Positions 1-6,682 of a stretch of DNA of 13,028 nt are shown here, piece after piece; the stretch's first letter is position 1; each line of letters opens with the position of its first letter. A program made the position numbers and the translations under genes. A model generated the notes under the pieces. The model did no database searches. It saw only the letters and a list, made by a program, of their open reading frames with translations, and was not told the origin of the DNA. The stretch comes from an uncultured Bacilli bacterium (lineage in GTDB: Bacteria > Bacillota_I > Bacilli_A > RF39 > UBA660), in NCBI GenBank assembly GCA_910576925.1, contig CAJTKB010000037.1, positions 1-13,028 of the forward strand, in the 5' to 3' direction.

Positions 1-347
1 TGTGTTTATCTTTAAATGAAGAAGATGTTTTGAAAGCAGATAGTTTTTTTTCAAATAGAGGAAGTAGGGCAGTTTTATTCTGTCGTTTTGTACCTATTGT
101 TAGGAGTTTGATATCAATTCCTGCTGGTATGAGTTCTATGCCTATTATTAAATTTACTATTTATACTACTTTAGGTACTATTATTTGGAATATTGTTTTA
201 GTTGGTATAGGAAGTATTGTTGGAAATAATTGGACTAGTGTTGTTAGTTTTTTTGGTAAATATTCTTTTATTGTTAAGTTATTGTTAGTTATTATTATCT
301 GTTATTTTATATTTAAATTATTTTATCGAAAAAAGGTAAATGAATAA
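1..347 (+). CDS. DedA/SNARE-associated family membrane protein, 3' part
   Basis: The reading frame is open from base 3, so this is the C-terminal part of a gene that begins before the window (about 114 residues seen). The block around positions 84-145, reading RFVPIVRSLISIPAGMSSMP, is the signature of DedA-family integral membrane proteins, where the Arg and Pro residues are needed for function. It is followed by a hydrophobic segment with a Gly/Trp pair and a last membrane helix ending in a basic tail (YRKK). The family, now often described as undecaprenyl-phosphate or phospholipid flippases, works in the cytoplasmic membrane. The TTG at position 30 is not the true start. The gene runs straight into the next oxidoreductase gene 39 bases later and is probably cotranscribed with it. 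Family assignment is firm; the transported lipid cannot be told from sequence. Confidence 0.85.
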   Translation, partial: CLSLNEEDVLKADSFFSNRGSRAVLFCRFVPIVRSLISIPAGMSSMPIIKFTIYTTLGTIIWNIVLVGIGSIVGNNWTSVVSFFGKYSFIVKLLLVIIICYFIFKLFYRKKVNE

Positions 348-390
348 ATTTTTAGATCTTGTTCATACTAATATTGGTGAATATATATGA
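340..390 (+). CDS. Possible 16-residue micro-ORF linking two genes
   Basis: A short frame begins ATG at 340 and ends TGA at 388-390, encoding MNKFLDLVHTNIGEYI. Its start overlaps the end of the DedA gene by 8 bases, and its stop overlaps the start codon of the next gene as ATGA (387-390), a classic coupling overlap. An AAAAGG stretch lies just upstream, but only about 3 bases from the start, which is tight. It may be a coupling peptide, a decayed gene, or chance. I do not recognise the peptide. Confidence 0.25.
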   Translation: MNKFLDLVHTNIGEYI

Positions 391-1808
391 ATAATAAATC
401 TATTTGGGAAGAGGAAAAACGTAAATATGATTTTTCTTCAAAAAAAATAGAAAGAGATGTTGATATTTTAATTATTGGTGGAGGAATAACAGGTTGTACT
501 TTAGCTTATTTTTTAAAGGATTATAATGGAAGTGTTGCTTTAATAGATAAAGGAAGATTTGGTTCTTTAATAACTGCTAATACTACAGCAAAAATTTCTT
601 ATATGCAGGGTATTATATATCAGACTTTAGAAAAATTATTTAATAAAGATATAGCTAGATTTTATTATGATTCACAGATTGAGGCAATTTCTCTTATAAA
701 AGAGATAATTAGTACTAATAATATTGATTGTAATTTAGAAGAAAATAGATCTATTATTTTTGCTCTTGATAAAAAAAATGTATATAAGATTGAAAAGGAA
801 AAAAGGATATTAGAAGACTTTGGAAATGATATCAAATTTGTTGATAGTAAAGATATAGCGTTAGGTATAGAAGGAAAAGGTAATTATGTATTTCATCCTA
901 TTAAATATATAAATGGTATTATTGATATTATAAAAGAAAAGGTTTTATTATATGAAAATGTTTTTGCTAAAAATATATCTTTTAGAGATGGAAAATATAA
1001 TGTTTTGACAGATAAAGGTATTATTAGGGCTAAAAAGGTTGTTGTTTCTACCCATTATCCATTTTTTTTATTTCCAATATTTATTCCTTTGAAGACATAT
1101 ATCAAAAGAGAATATGTATGTGCTGGAGAGGTCGGAAAAAAACGCGATATAAGTGCTGTTAATATAGATGATGAGCTTTTTTCTATCAGATATTATAATA
1201 ATTATTTGATTTATGTATCTAATAAAAATCGATTAACAGGAAATACCAATTATTCTGAACTATTTCAAAAAAGTAAGGATAATTTCAAGACGTTATTTGG
1301 AGTTGATCCTTCATATACATTTATAAATCAAGATGTAATGAGTAATGATTCCTTGCCTTTTATTGGAAAAATTAGGAATGATATGTATATAGCAACAGGA
1401 TATAATGCTTGGGGTATGACTAATGGGGTTATTGCTAGCAAAGTTATATATGATTTAATAACTACTGGAAAAAGTGATTATAGTAATTTATTTAATCCTA
1501 ATAGAAATAATTTTGGCTTGTTTTTTATGTCCTTTCTTGGTACATTTCATTATGCTAAAGCTTATGTTCAATCGTTATGGAAAAAAAATATTCCTCAATA
1601 TATAAAGATAGATAATATGTTATATGGTGTTTATGTGGATGATGATGATAAAAAGCATATAGTAAAACTAATTTGTCCACATATGAAGTGTAGTTTAGTG
1701 TTTAATGCTGCTGATAAAACTTGGGATTGTCCTTGTCATGGTTCAAGATTTGATTTAGATGGTAATATATTAGAAGGACCAGCAGTTAAGAATATATCTA
1801 AAAATTGA
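387..1808 (+). CDS. FAD-dependent oxidoreductase with C-terminal Rieske [2Fe-2S] domain (YhfW-like)
   Basis: 473 residues in two parts. The N-terminal part is a DAO-type FAD oxidoreductase: the dinucleotide-binding motif DILIIGGGITG lies at residues 26-36, with a second FAD-contact region near residues 322-350 (SLPFIGK, then ATGYNAWGMTNG). The C-terminal part is a Rieske domain with cluster ligands Cys430 and His432 (CPH) and Cys448 and His451 (CPCHGSRFD); Cys435 and Cys450 sit where the stabilising disulfide forms. This architecture matches Bacillus YhfW, a cytosolic protein of unknown substrate, so it presumably passes electrons between FAD and the iron-sulfur cluster. The start is supported by GGTGA at 376-380. 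It follows the DedA gene at short distance and is closed by its own terminator. The protein ends only about 20 residues after the last ligand, normal for this family. The family is secure; the reaction is unknown. Confidence 0.9.
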   Translation: MNNKSIWEEEKRKYDFSSKKIERDVDILIIGGGITGCTLAYFLKDYNGSVALIDKGRFGSLITANTTAKISYMQGIIYQTLEKLFNKDIARFYYDSQIEAISLIKEIISTNNIDCNLEENRSIIFALDKKNVYKIEKEKRILEDFGNDIKFVDSKDIALGIEGKGNYVFHPIKYINGIIDIIKEKVLLYENVFAKNISFRDGKYNVLTDKGIIRAKKVVVSTHYPFFLFPIFIPLKTYIKREYVCAGEVGKKRDISAVNIDDELFSIRYYNNYLIYVSNKNRLTGNTNYSELFQKSKDNFKTLFGVDPSYTFINQDVMSNDSLPFIGKIRNDMYIATGYNAWGMTNGVIASKVIYDLITTGKSDYSNLFNPNRNNFGLFFMSFLGTFHYAKAYVQSLWKKNIPQYIKIDNMLYGVYVDDDDKKHIVKLICPHMKCSLVFNAADKTWDCPCHGSRFDLDGNILEGPAVKNISKN

Positions 1809-1847
1809 AAAACTCAGTTCATCATTTTATTGTGAGTTGAGTTTTTT
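1808..1847 (+). terminator. Rho-independent terminator after the Rieske oxidoreductase
   Basis: AAAAACTCA (1808-1816) pairs with TGAGTTTTT (1838-1846), and a T run continues to 1847. A second TGAGTT at 1833-1838 offers an alternative inner pairing with AACTCA. The hairpin starts at the TGA stop codon. The loop is long (21 bases), so it is weaker than the other terminators in this window. Confidence 0.65.
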
Positions 1848-1870
1848 ATGTTGAGTTAAGTATTTGAATT

Positions 1871-1901
1871 TTGAAATTTTGTAGTATATTTTTAAGATAA
1901 T
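1871..1901 (+). promoter_or_regulatory. Probable promoter of the small helical-protein operon
   Basis: A -35-like TTGAAA (1871-1876) and a -10-like GATAAT (1896-1901) are separated by 19 bases, which is long. An alternative -10 is TATATT at 1885-1890. With GATAAT as -10, transcription would start near 1908, inside the palindrome at 1905-1919, as expected for a repressed promoter. Confidence 0.4.
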
Positions 1902-1904
1902 TTA

Positions 1905-1919
1905 TCACAATAATTGTGA
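1905..1919 (+). promoter_or_regulatory. 7-1-7 palindromic operator of Fur/PerR type
   Basis: TCACAAT-A-ATTGTGA is a perfect 15-base inverted repeat with one central base. The 7-1-7 spacing and the core AATNATT match the known consensus boxes of Fur-family regulators (Fur, PerR, Zur), although the outer bases differ from each named consensus. It lies between the likely -10 and the ribosome site GAGGAGG (1918-1924) and overlaps the predicted transcription start, so a bound repressor would block transcription. Assignment to a particular regulator is not possible. Confidence 0.5.
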
Positions 1920-1931
1920 GGAGGAAAAGTA

Positions 1932-2369
1932 ATGGATGAAAAATTAGAACTTGTAGTACATATTCATAAAGATGCTTCAATGGGAGCTTATACAACTAAA
2001 ACTTTAATGGATGATCTTAAAGATAAAGATAATAAAATTAAAAGTTATGTAGAGGAGATTCATAAAAAATATCAAGAATTTGCAGATAAGGCTAAAAATA
2101 TACTTCTTGATAATGATATAAATCCAGAGGAAGAGGGCCTTGTTAGTAAAATGATGTCTTCTATGGGAATAAAAAAAGAAGTTAAAGCCGACAATAGTGA
2201 TTCGGCAATTAGTGATATGCTTATTCAAGGAATATCTATGGGGGTAATTGAGATGGAGAAAAAGATAAAAGCTTATTCTGATAATTGTGAAAAAGAATAT
2301 GTTAATCTTGCAAAAGATTTTCTTAAATTTCAACAGAAAGCGATAAATGAATTAAAAAAATATTTATAA
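1932..2369 (+). CDS. Small helical-bundle protein, ferritin-like (DUF2383-like)
   Basis: 145 residues, almost wholly alpha-helical in appearance, with no signal peptide or membrane segment. Blocks that look conserved are MGAYTTKTLMDDL (17-29), an EEIH helix (41-44), MMSSMGI (74-80) and DMLIQGISMGVIEME (95-109), ending LKKYL. The pattern of four Glu/Lys-rich helices fits ferritin-like bundle families such as DUF2383, but no complete diiron ligand set can be assigned by eye. A strong GAGGAGG ribosome site precedes the ATG. It is the first gene of a three-gene operon with two coat-type proteins and lies behind a Fur-type palindrome, which would suit a metal- or peroxide-related role. That role is inference; the product is otherwise an uncharacterised protein of spore-forming Bacillota. 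Confidence 0.6.
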   Translation: MDEKLELVVHIHKDASMGAYTTKTLMDDLKDKDNKIKSYVEEIHKKYQEFADKAKNILLDNDINPEEEGLVSKMMSSMGIKKEVKADNSDSAISDMLIQGISMGVIEMEKKIKAYSDNCEKEYVNLAKDFLKFQQKAINELKKYL

Positions 2370-2386
2370 TAAAAGGAGAACAATTT

Positions 2387-2614
2387 ATGGAAGAAAATTA
2401 TCAACAAGTTCCTAATATTTTAACAGGAAAAGATTTAGATTATTTGAGTGATATGTTTAATTGGAATTATGGAGCATATAAGAGTACTTATAATGCTATT
2501 AATAGTGTAGAAGATGATGAACTAAAAAGTATGTTAGAGAAAGCTAGTAATATTTTTCATAATAATTTGAGTAGTATTTTAAAAATATTAGATAATGGAG
2601 GTAGCGATGAATAA
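2387..2614 (+). CDS. Small coat-associated helical protein (CotF-neighbour family)
   Basis: 75 residues. The N-terminal half, with LTGKDLDYLSDMFNWNYGAY (residues 12-31), resembles small proteins of Clostridia often found beside CotF-type coat genes; the rest is one or two amphipathic helices (LKSMLEKASNIFHNNLSSIL). There is no signal peptide. AAAGGAG at 2373-2379 precedes the ATG. The gene lies 17 bases after the ferritin-like gene and overlaps the next coat gene by 8 bases, so the two are probably translated in a coupled way and may form a complex. Role in the spore coat is inferred from neighbours and family resemblance, not shown directly. Confidence 0.6.
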   Translation: MEENYQQVPNILTGKDLDYLSDMFNWNYGAYKSTYNAINSVEDDELKSMLEKASNIFHNNLSSILKILDNGGSDE

Positions 2615-2930
2615 TCAAGATAACCAAATCAAAAATCCTAAAGTAGAAGTGCCAACTGGTACAAATTTAAATGATAAAGATTATATGAATTGTCTACTTA
2701 GTAGCTTGAAAGAGATGGTCAAAAATTATGCTATAAGTTTAACTGAGGCTAGTAATGAGGCATTATATGAAGAATATTTAAGAATGTTTAATGAATATTC
2801 AAGTTTACAAAGAGAAGTGTTTGAACTTATGTTTAGAAAAGGTTGGTATGTTCTTGAAAAGGCTGAGAATAATAAGATAGATAGTAAATATCAATGTTTA
2901 AATCAGGAATTTACTGATCTTAATGGATAG
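2607..2930 (+). CDS. Spore coat protein, CotF family
   Basis: 107 residues from ATG 2607. An in-frame ATG at 2595 is less likely because GGAGG (2597-2601) lies just downstream of it and at correct spacing for 2607. The stretch LNDKDYMNCLLSSLKEMVKN (21-40), then SLTEASNEALYEEYLRMF, then a helix ending FRKGWYVLEKA (76-86), is the typical CotF (Coat_F) two-helix pattern, in which the GWY motif after the second long helix is characteristic. CotF-type proteins are found on spore coats of Bacilli and Clostridia and have a ferritin-like fold. A short polar tail follows the fold. The start overlaps the preceding stop (ATGAATAA), and the operon ends just downstream in a terminator. Confidence 0.8.
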   Translation: MNNQDNQIKNPKVEVPTGTNLNDKDYMNCLLSSLKEMVKNYAISLTEASNEALYEEYLRMFNEYSSLQREVFELMFRKGWYVLEKAENNKIDSKYQCLNQEFTDLNG

Positions 2931-2936
2931 GTTTGT

Positions 2937-2967
2937 AACTGCAACTATTATGGTTGTAGTTTTTTTA
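2937..2967 (+). terminator. Rho-independent terminator of the coat operon
   Basis: AACTGCAAC (2937-2945) pairs with GTTGTAGTT (2953-2961), with one G-T wobble and a 7-base loop, followed by a run of T to 2967. It begins 7 bases after the stop of the CotF-type gene. Confidence 0.85.
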
Positions 2968-3021
2968 TTAATATATTTAGCCCTTTTCTTTAAAAATTTT
3001 TTTTTGATGTTGTGTTATTTT

Positions 3022-3051
3022 TTGTTAAATGTTATGATTAAATAGCATAAT
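3022..3051 (+). promoter_or_regulatory. Probable sigma-A promoter of cdaA-cdaR
   Basis: TTGTTA (3022-3027) and CATAAT (3046-3051) are 18 bases apart, upstream of the AAGGAG site at 3077-3082. Both hexamers are near consensus. Transcription would start near 3058. Confidence 0.5.
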
Positions 3052-3091
3052 GTAATTATATATTTACTCAATTAAAAAGGAGATGGTAGTT

Positions 3092-3940
3092 ATGTCAATT
3101 ACTATGACTGATGTAGTTTCAATAGTTAAAAAGATTATTGATATATCTATAGTTTGGTTAGTAATTTATGTGGTACTAAAAAATATTAGAAATAATGTAA
3201 AACTTTCTTTAATATTTAAGGGTGTTGCAATTGTTATTTTTTTGAAGGTTATTAGTGATATTTTTGGTTTTACCACTATTGGTGTTTTACTTGAATATAT
3301 TATTATGTATGGACCTCTTGCTTTGATTGTTATTTTTCAACCAGAGATTAGAAATATATTAGAACAACTTGGCAGAAATCAATTACTTGGAAGACATAAG
3401 GTTTTAACTGTTGATGAAAGAGAGAGAATGGTTTATCAAATTGTTAATGCTATGGATTATCTTAGAAAACAAAGAATAGGTGCATTAATTGTAATTGAGA
3501 GAGATATTAGTTTAGGTAATTATATAGATAAAGCAAAGAAACTTTATGCTGATTTGTCAAGTGATTTATTAATATCAATATTTTTCCCTAATAATCCATT
3601 ACATGATGGTGGTGTGATATTACAAGGTGATAGAATAACAGTAGCAGGTGCTGTTTTTCCTACTAGTAGTAATTCTAAGCTTAGTAATAAACGTTTAGGA
3701 ACAAGACATAGAGCAGCGGTTGGTATCAGTGAAGAGACTGACTGTATTAGTTTAATTGTTTCAGAAGAGACAGGAAAGGTATCTATTGCAGTTAAAGGTG
3801 AATTGTTTTATAATCTAACAATGGATGATATTAGAATGATGCTTATTGACGAATTAAGACCTAAACAAGATGATTTAGAATTAGATAGTGAAGATGAAGT
3901 AGTAGAAAATGAGGAAGATATTTATGAAGAAGATAATTAG
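3092..3940 (+). CDS. cdaA: Diadenylate cyclase CdaA (c-di-AMP synthase)
   Basis: 282 residues. It makes cyclic di-AMP from two ATP at the cytoplasmic face of the membrane; c-di-AMP controls potassium and osmolyte transport and wall homeostasis in Bacillota. Three hydrophobic helices fill residues about 8-82, followed by the DAC (DisA_N) domain. The catalytic blocks are visible: LHDGGVIL at 170-177 (the DGA motif, here DGG) and GTRHRAAVG at 203-211 (RHR motif). GELF (236-239) follows in the usual place. The tail from about residue 258 is very acidic (DDLELDSEDEVVENEE). I chose ATG 3092 because AAGGAG (3077-3082) is ideally spaced for it; the ATG at 3083 lies within that ribosome site. It overlaps cdaR by 17 bases, the standard cdaA-cdaR arrangement. 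Confidence 0.95.
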   Translation: MSITMTDVVSIVKKIIDISIVWLVIYVVLKNIRNNVKLSLIFKGVAIVIFLKVISDIFGFTTIGVLLEYIIMYGPLALIVIFQPEIRNILEQLGRNQLLGRHKVLTVDERERMVYQIVNAMDYLRKQRIGALIVIERDISLGNYIDKAKKLYADLSSDLLISIFFPNNPLHDGGVILQGDRITVAGAVFPTSSNSKLSNKRLGTRHRAAVGISEETDCISLIVSEETGKVSIAVKGELFYNLTMDDIRMMLIDELRPKQDDLELDSEDEVVENEEDIYEEDN

Positions 3941-5252
3941 AGGTATTGGTTTATTTTTTGATAAATGGTTAATTACTCCTATTACTAAGTTAATACTTAT
4001 TATTTTAGCTTTTTTTCGAGATAGTACTAAAAATTTAGACAAATTGTTTAGTAAAAAGTCTACTTTAGTTGTTGTATCACTAATACTTGCTTTTGGAGTT
4101 TTCTTAATAATTGATAGTGAGTCTAATATTATGATAGATCAGTATGCTGAGATTTTATATGATCAAGAAGTAAAAGCTACTTATAATGAGGAACTTTATG
4201 TAGTTGAAGGTTTACCAAAAAAAGTTGATGTTACATTAATTGGTCAAAAAAGACATATATTTTTGGCTAAGCAATCACCTTCAAAAGGTGTTACTGTTGA
4301 TTTGACTGGTTTAAGACCAGGAAATCATAAGGTTACGTTGAAATATTCGCAGAGAATTAAATCTCTTGATTATAAACTTGATCCAGGACAGGTTACAGTT
4401 ACAATATATGAAAAAGTATCTGAAAATCGCAGTTTGACAGTTGATGTTCTTCACAAGGATGAACTTGATTCCAAACTATACATAAAGAATATTACTCTTG
4501 ATAGAGATGATGTTATTATAAAAGGACCAGAATATAAACTTAAAAAAGTTGCAACAGTTAAGGCACTTGTTGATGTTAATGAGATTAGTAAACCTAGTGA
4601 GGGAACTATTTCACTTAAAAATGTACCTCTTGTTGCTTATGATAATGATGGAAAAGTTGTTGATGTAGAAATTGTACCTGATAGTGTTAATGCTACTATA
4701 ACTATTACTTCTCCTAAGAAAACAGTTGGATTAAAATTAGTACCTAAGGGTGAGCTTGCCTTTGGTAAGAGTATTTCTTCTTTAACATCTGATGTGACAG
4801 AAGTTACAATTTATGGTGATGAAGATGCCATTAAAGATATTAATTCAATAGAAGTACCAATTGATGTTAAAAGCTTATCAACTAATAAAACATATAATGT
4901 TACCTTGGAAAAACCTACAGGTGTTACTGAGCTTAGCGTTAAGAATATAACTGTTAAGGTAAATGTGGATAACTCTGTAACTAAAGAATTTACTGGAGTT
5001 ACAATAGTTATTGAGAACTTAGATAGTAAATATAAGGCTCAGGCTTTAAGTGAAGCAGATAGTAAAGTTAATGTAGTGGTTAGTGGAAGTAGTTCTAATA
5101 TAGAAAACATTTCAGCTAATAATATTAAAGCTTATATTGACCTTAAAAATTATGGAGTAGGAGAATATGAGGTAGAAGTTCAAGTTAAGGGTGATGACTT
5201 AAAATTATCTTATACTTCTAAGACTAAAAAAGTTAAAGTTAAAATATCTTGA
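3924..5252 (+). CDS. cdaR: CdaA regulatory protein CdaR (YbbR domains)
   Basis: 442 residues. CdaR is a membrane-anchored extracytoplasmic protein that binds CdaA and modulates c-di-AMP synthesis. A clear transmembrane helix lies at 47-63 (TLVVVSLILAFGVFLII), followed by four YbbR-type repeats of about 80 residues; recurrent pieces are VDVTLIGQ, VIIKGPEYKLKKV, VTIYGDEDAIKDI and VNVVVSGSSSNIENI, each leading into a V-D-L/V segment. The start at 3924 is preceded by GAGGAAG (3911-3917); the in-frame ATG at 3909 is worse placed. Unlike the textbook protein, which opens almost directly with the membrane helix, this one has about 45 residues before it, including a second hydrophobic stretch (about 17-31). 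glmM, the third gene of the usual operon, is not downstream: a terminator follows at once. Confidence 0.9.
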   Translation: MKKIIRGIGLFFDKWLITPITKLILIILAFFRDSTKNLDKLFSKKSTLVVVSLILAFGVFLIIDSESNIMIDQYAEILYDQEVKATYNEELYVVEGLPKKVDVTLIGQKRHIFLAKQSPSKGVTVDLTGLRPGNHKVTLKYSQRIKSLDYKLDPGQVTVTIYEKVSENRSLTVDVLHKDELDSKLYIKNITLDRDDVIIKGPEYKLKKVATVKALVDVNEISKPSEGTISLKNVPLVAYDNDGKVVDVEIVPDSVNATITITSPKKTVGLKLVPKGELAFGKSISSLTSDVTEVTIYGDEDAIKDINSIEVPIDVKSLSTNKTYNVTLEKPTGVTELSVKNITVKVNVDNSVTKEFTGVTIVIENLDSKYKAQALSEADSKVNVVVSGSSSNIENISANNIKAYIDLKNYGVGEYEVEVQVKGDDLKLSYTSKTKKVKVKIS

Positions 5253-5253
5253 T

Positions 5254-5294
5254 AATTAAAAATACTGGGATTTAAATTCTCAGTATTTTTAATT
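5254..5294 (+). terminator. Rho-independent terminator after cdaR
   Basis: AATTAAAAATACTG (5254-5267) is perfectly complementary to CAGTATTTTTAATT (5281-5294), a 14-bp stem with a short extended inner stem. It begins right after the TGA of cdaR. Its A- and T-rich arms could also work on the opposite strand. Confidence 0.85.
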
Positions 5295-5300
5295 TATAAA

Positions 5301-5332
5301 CTAAAAATTAAACTACCTTTTTGGTAGTTTAA
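5301..5332 (-). terminator. Rho-independent terminator of the DUF378 gene
   Basis: TTAAACTACC (5308-5317) pairs with GGTAGTTTAA (5323-5332) around a 5-base loop. On the minus strand the stem is followed by TTTTTAG (5307-5301), so it terminates the leftward gene. Its first arm includes the stop codon of that gene. Confidence 0.8.
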
Positions 5333-5526
5333 TCATGATGATCAATTAGATATGCTATTGATATTAATCCGCATACTCCAATTATAATATAGACTATTCT
5401 GGCTATAATATTAGTAGCATCTCCAAATATAGTAGCAACTAAATCCATTTCAAAAGCTCCTACTAATAACCAGTTTAGAGCACCTATTATTACTAATACT
5501 AAAGCAATTTTCTTTAATATTTCCAT
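5329..5526 (-). CDS. DUF378 family small membrane protein
   Basis: 65 residues with two transmembrane helices. KIALVLVIIGALNWLLVGAF (residues 5-24) and the second helix RIVYIIIGVCGLISIAYL carry the DUF378 signature: a Gly-Ala-Leu-Asn-Trp turn in helix 1 and R-x-V-Y-x-x-x-G in helix 2. Members are small cytoplasmic-membrane proteins of unknown function, common in Bacillota. An upstream in-frame ATG at 5562 exists, but AAGGAAGG (5540-5533 on the minus strand) is six bases from the ATG at 5526, so I take the shorter form. It stands alone, convergent with cdaR and divergent from the lipoprotein gene. Family is secure; the role is unknown. Confidence 0.9.
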   Translation of the reverse strand: MEILKKIALVLVIIGALNWLLVGAFEMDLVATIFGDATNIIARIVYIIIGVCGLISIAYLIDHHD

Positions 5527-5602
5527 TTTTAACCTTCCTTTCTCTATAAATAATATTTCCAAAAACTTTTATTTTATACGTAATAATAAAAAAAAAACGA
5601 CA

Positions 5603-5608
5603 TATAAT
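5603..5608 (+). promoter_or_regulatory. -10 element before the YdcC-like lipoprotein gene
   Basis: A perfect TATAAT lies 25 bases before the start codon at 5634. No convincing -35 is seen at 16-18 bases upstream, but a 10-base A tract (5589-5598) precedes it. Confidence 0.4.
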
Positions 5609-5633
5609 TTAAATGAATATGAGAGGTGAAAAG

Positions 5634-6632
5634 ATGAAAAAAATAATGTTAATTGTTATACCAATTTTATTTTTAGTTACAGGTTGCGGATCTTATAGTG
5701 AAAAAGATGTTGTTAATGATTTAGATAAGAAGATTAGTAGTAATAAATCATATTATTTAGAAGGTGTTTTAGAAATAGTAAATGATGAGAATATTTACAA
5801 TTACAATGTTGAAGTTTCATATAAGAAAGATGATAATTATAAAGTTAGTTTAGTTAATACTTCTAATAATCATGAACAAATAATTTTAAAAAATAGTGAA
5901 GGAGTTTATGTAGTAACTCCAGCTTTAAATAAAAGTTTTAAATTTCAAAGTGATTGGCCATATAGTAATTCACAAATATACTTACTTCAATCAATTTTAA
6001 ATGATATTAAAAATGATGATAAGCGTAAATTTAGTAAAGAAGATAATCACTATATTTTTAAAACTGAAGTTAATTATCCTAATAATAGAAAACTTGTTAG
6101 CCAAGAAGTTACTTTAGATAAAAAGCTAAAACCTAAAAATATTAAAGTGTATGATGATAATAACATTAGTTTAATGACTATGAAATTTACTAAGATTGAT
6201 TATAGTCCTACTTTTAAGAAAGATTATTTTAGTCTAGATAATTGTGTAAAAAGTAGTAAAGTTATTGATGATAGTAAAAGTGTTAGTCTGCTAGAAGATA
6301 GTATTTATCCACTTAGTTTACCTAGTGGTACTAAATTAGTTAGTGAAGAAAAGATAAAAAAGGATGTAGGAGAGAGAGTTATTATGACATTTGATGGTGA
6401 GAAACCATTCTTATTAGTAGAAGAGACTGCCAGTAGAAATGATGAAATGACAATAATTCCTACTAATGGAGAACCTTATATGTTACAAGATAGTTATGGA
6501 GTACTTGCTAATAATTCACTTAATTGGTCTAGTGGTGGAGTTGAATATTATTTAGTAAGTGATGTATTAAATCAAGATGAATTAGTTGATGTTGCTCAAT
6601 CTATTAATGTTATACCTACTATGGGGAAATAG
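5634..6632 (+). CDS. LolA-fold sporulation lipoprotein, YdcC/GerS-like
   Basis: 332 residues. A lipoprotein signal peptide ends in the lipobox LVTG-C18, so the mature protein is anchored to the outer face of the membrane. After it comes a LolA/YdcC-like beta fold: VSYKKDDNYKVSLVN (61-75), then the strongly recognisable block TPALNKSFKFQSDWPYSNSQ (95-114) leading to YLLQSI, as in Bacillus YdcC and related germination lipoproteins such as GerS. Such proteins act during sporulation or cortex handling; their exact ligand is unclear. A second domain from about 215 (IYPLSLPSGTKLVSEEKI, then PFLLVEETAS) is shared with longer YdcC-type members. The start at 5634 follows GAGAGGTGA (5621-5629); an in-frame ATG at 5613 lies upstream of that site. 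It is followed by a promoter for the next gene. Confidence 0.85.
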   Translation: MKKIMLIVIPILFLVTGCGSYSEKDVVNDLDKKISSNKSYYLEGVLEIVNDENIYNYNVEVSYKKDDNYKVSLVNTSNNHEQIILKNSEGVYVVTPALNKSFKFQSDWPYSNSQIYLLQSILNDIKNDDKRKFSKEDNHYIFKTEVNYPNNRKLVSQEVTLDKKLKPKNIKVYDDNNISLMTMKFTKIDYSPTFKKDYFSLDNCVKSSKVIDDSKSVSLLEDSIYPLSLPSGTKLVSEEKIKKDVGERVIMTFDGEKPFLLVEETASRNDEMTIIPTNGEPYMLQDSYGVLANNSLNWSSGGVEYYLVSDVLNQDELVDVAQSINVIPTMGK

Positions 6633-6633
6633 C

Positions 6634-6663
6634 TTTACAATTTATTTATTAATGTGTTATAAT
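6634..6663 (+). promoter_or_regulatory. Extended -10 promoter for the thioredoxin-like gene
   Basis: TTTACA (6634-6639), an 18-base spacer, and TATAAT (6658-6663) preceded by TGT (6655-6657) form an extended -10 promoter with near-consensus hexamers. It begins just after the stop of the lipoprotein gene. The start point falls near 6670, so the untranslated leader before ATG 6683 would be only about 13 bases. Confidence 0.75.
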
Positions 6664-6682
6664 TTTATTGGTGATGCATATT

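Noticed and set aside
1806..1808. TGA read as Trp (mycoplasma-type code)
   Set aside because: TGA ends both the Rieske gene and cdaR directly before terminators, while Trp is encoded by TGG throughout.
2004..2333. Minus-strand frame opposite the ferritin-like gene
   Set aside because: Poor composition rich in Phe, Ile and Lys, no ribosome site, and fully antisense to a gene with strong signals.
3083..3091. ATG at 3083 as the cdaA start
   Set aside because: It is part of the ribosome site AAGGAG-ATG for ATG 3092 and would have no site of its own.
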